This document shows, in pieces, positions 62,737-64,000 of a stretch of DNA of 64,000 nt (position 1 is the first letter of the stretch; the number at the start of each line of letters is the position of its first letter). Source of the stretch: Paraburkholderia tuberum STM678 (GTDB taxonomy: Bacteria > Pseudomonadota > Gammaproteobacteria > Burkholderiales > Burkholderiaceae). The notes beneath the pieces are model-generated. The model was not told where the DNA came from. It did no database searches and was given only the letters and a program-made list of their open reading frames with translations. Location of the stretch: NCBI RefSeq assembly GCF_902833905.1, contig NZ_CADFGP010000020.1, positions 1-64,000 of the forward strand, written 5' to 3'. The translations under genes and the position numbers were made by a program.

Positions 62737-63279
62737 TCAGAAAAACCGCGTCGGACGACGCAGGTTGGCAGGTGTGTGCCGCGCAACGCGCGCGGCGCCC
62801 GACTGCACGCGCGTGCGCCGCAGGCTCGCTCGCTTGTACCAGGTGGGCGTGGCGCTCTGCTGGACGCGCCAGGTCTTGCGTTTGGGCGCGGCGGCCGGCG
62901 TACTGACGGGCCACGAGGTGGCACCCGCGCTGCCGCTGGCCCCGCTGCCGGCGTCTTCGAGCGCGCCGCCGGCGATGCTCGGCGATACCGACGTACCGCT
63001 ATTCCATGCTTCGTTCAGTTCATTCTCGTGCTTGCGCAGATTGTCCTGAACCGCCGTTTCGACATTGCTCGCGGCCTTCTCGAACTCGGTCTTCATGCGC
63101 CGCAATTCGTCGAGCTCGATTTCGCGCGTGACTTCGGCCTTAACGTCGTTGATGTACCGCTGTGCGCGGCCGAACAGCGCGCCGGCCGTGCGAGCGACAC
63201 GCGGCAGGCGCTCAGGCCCGAGGACGACCAGCGCGACGACGCCGATCAGCGCCATCTTGGTTAGACCGAGGTCCAGCAT
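62737..63279 (-). CDS. tatB: Sec-independent translocase TatB
   Basis: A 180-residue TatB. The N-terminal membrane helix with the Glu-Pro hinge motif (LGLTKMALIGVVALVVLGPERLP in parts) is followed by an amphipathic helix (27-60) and a coiled segment. The C-terminal 50 residues are unusually Arg-rich (RRTRVQ, RPTRFF). It couples TatC to TatA and lies 48 bases after tatA. Confidence 0.93.
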   Translation of the reverse strand: MLDLGLTKMALIGVVALVVLGPERLPRVARTAGALFGRAQRYINDVKAEVTREIELDELRRMKTEFEKAASNVETAVQDNLRKHENELNEAWNSGTSVSPSIAGGALEDAGSGASGSAGATSWPVSTPAAAPKRKTWRVQQSATPTWYKRASLRRTRVQSGAARVARHTPANLRRPTRFF

Positions 63280-63327
63280 GAAGTGGAATGTCCGTCAGAA
63301 ACGCGGGAACGGCGCGAAGGCCGCGGC

Positions 63328-63573
63328 TTAGCGGTAATCGCTCGATTGCTGCGTCTTTTCCTTCGCTTCGACGTCCACCGCGCCGTTGCGCGGCAGCTCG
63401 CGCTGCTGCTGTTGCGCGTCGGCCGACGACGAATCGGCTTCCTTCATGCCTTCCTTGAAGCCCTTCACGGCGCCGCCCAGATCGCTGCCGATGTTGCGCA
63501 GCTTCTTCGTGCCGAACACGAGCGCGACGATCAACAGAACGATCAACCAATGCCAAATACTCAACGAACCCAT
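63328..63573 (-). CDS. tatA: Sec-independent translocase TatA
   Basis: An 81-residue pore-forming subunit: one N-terminal helix (WHWLIVLLIVALVFG), the hinge and amphipathic helix starting FGTKKLRNIGSDLG, and a charged, Gln/Ser-rich tail. GGAGAG lies ahead of the ATG. It heads tatABC, transcribed leftward, with the HIT-protein gene upstream on the same strand, as in other Burkholderiaceae. Confidence 0.95.
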   Translation of the reverse strand: MGSLSIWHWLIVLLIVALVFGTKKLRNIGSDLGGAVKGFKEGMKEADSSSADAQQQQRELPRNGAVDVEAKEKTQQSSDYR

Positions 63574-63841
63574 GACTACTCTCCTTAACCCCGGCGCCGC
63601 ATCTTGATGCGGCCAATTTGCATAACCTGAAGCGCGTGCGCTTCGTCTCGATATATCTCTACGTTACATCAGGCTGCACCGCCTCGCTCGCAATGCGGCC
63701 ATCTTCGCCTGTCATTGTGGCCACACGATCGCGTCGACGTTATTACACAGCGGTAAAAACAACGACGGCGCTATTGTCCCCGACCAAAACTCGCGGCGGT
63801 GCGCACTTGCCACGCAGCGCGCCTGACGCGTGATCCGGCGC
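63574..63841. promoter_or_regulatory. gap between the HIT gene and tatA
   Basis: A 268-base gap expected to carry the tatA promoter on the minus strand. I see AT-rich patches (about 63655-63675 and 63735-63770) but no convincing -35/-10 pair and no gene. Confidence 0.35.
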
Positions 63842-64000
63842 TCAGCCCATGCGTTGCCAGGGACGCGGTCCCGCGAGAATGTGCGCGTGCAGGTGATACA
63901 CCTCCTGACCACCGCCCGGACCGGTATTGATTACCGTGCGAAAGCCCGTTTCGCCGCCGTGATAGGCGACCCCCAATTGTTCGGCCAGTCGCGCGGCCAG
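63842..64000 (-). CDS. HIT (histidine triad) family protein, C-terminal part
   Basis: The 3' end of a gene cut by the right window edge: the last 52 codons, ending in TGA at 63842-63844. The residues read HLHAHILAGPRPW near the end, the HxHxH histidine triad of HINT-type nucleotide hydrolases (for example adenosine phosphoramidase), with ETGFRTVINTGPGGGQEVY before it. Full members are about 115-125 residues, so roughly half is missing. It is directly upstream of tatABC, a conserved order. Confidence 0.9.
   Translation of the reverse strand: MAARLAEQLGVAYHGGETGFRTVINTGPGGGQEVYHLHAHILAGPRPWQRMG

Overview
The window looks like a chromosomal segment of a betaproteobacterium of the Burkholderia/Paraburkholderia group. 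The grounds are high G+C coding DNA, a Burkholderia-type paa cluster, trpEGDC, the petABC-sspA-sspB block next to tatABC and a HIT gene, and a leftward rRNA-operon promoter region at the left edge. I assign the genus by family recognition only; no database search was possible.

Left edge to 8 kb: tandem rRNA promoters and a boxA-like antitermination site point out of the window, so a 16S gene should lie just beyond base 1. A phenylacetate catabolic cluster follows: a crotonase facing left, then paaN, paaG, paaI and paaK facing right, with a TetR-type operator between the two arms and two interleaved inverted repeats between paaN and paaG. mltA, a very small membrane protein and apaG come next.

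8 to 16 kb: rpe and gph lead into trpEGDC. A 24-codon leader ORF with three Trp codons and a terminator hairpin precede trpE, which indicates attenuation control. A CYTH triphosphatase, ung and azoR follow.

16 to 31 kb: an M61 peptidase, dsbC, a UbiH-type hydroxylase, ychF, and then a lower-G+C two-gene insertion: an AAA ATPase and a DUF4276 protein with TOPRIM-like motifs. This pair resembles ATPase/TOPRIM phage-defence systems and is the best candidate for an unusual system here. The ugpBAEC glycerol-3-phosphate importer and ettA follow.

31 to 46 kb: an AsmA-like protein, a HAD/aminopeptidase P/small membrane protein operon, an orphan OmpR-type regulator with Glu at the phosphoacceptor site, then hemA-prfA-prmC-grxD-ubiX, a DODA-type dioxygenase, an amino-acid permease, a cold-shock gene with a long leader, a short Hsp70 and an MFS transporter.

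46 to 64 kb: a nitroreductase, an MFS/TetR divergent pair with operator palindromes, assorted conserved genes, tRNA-Thr(TGT), sspB, sspA, petCBA, nif3, a DegS-like protease, tatCBA and the end of a HIT gene. The Rieske protein PetA carries a twin-arginine signal, so tatABC in this window encodes its likely export route. Most transcription-unit ends carry clear intrinsic terminators.
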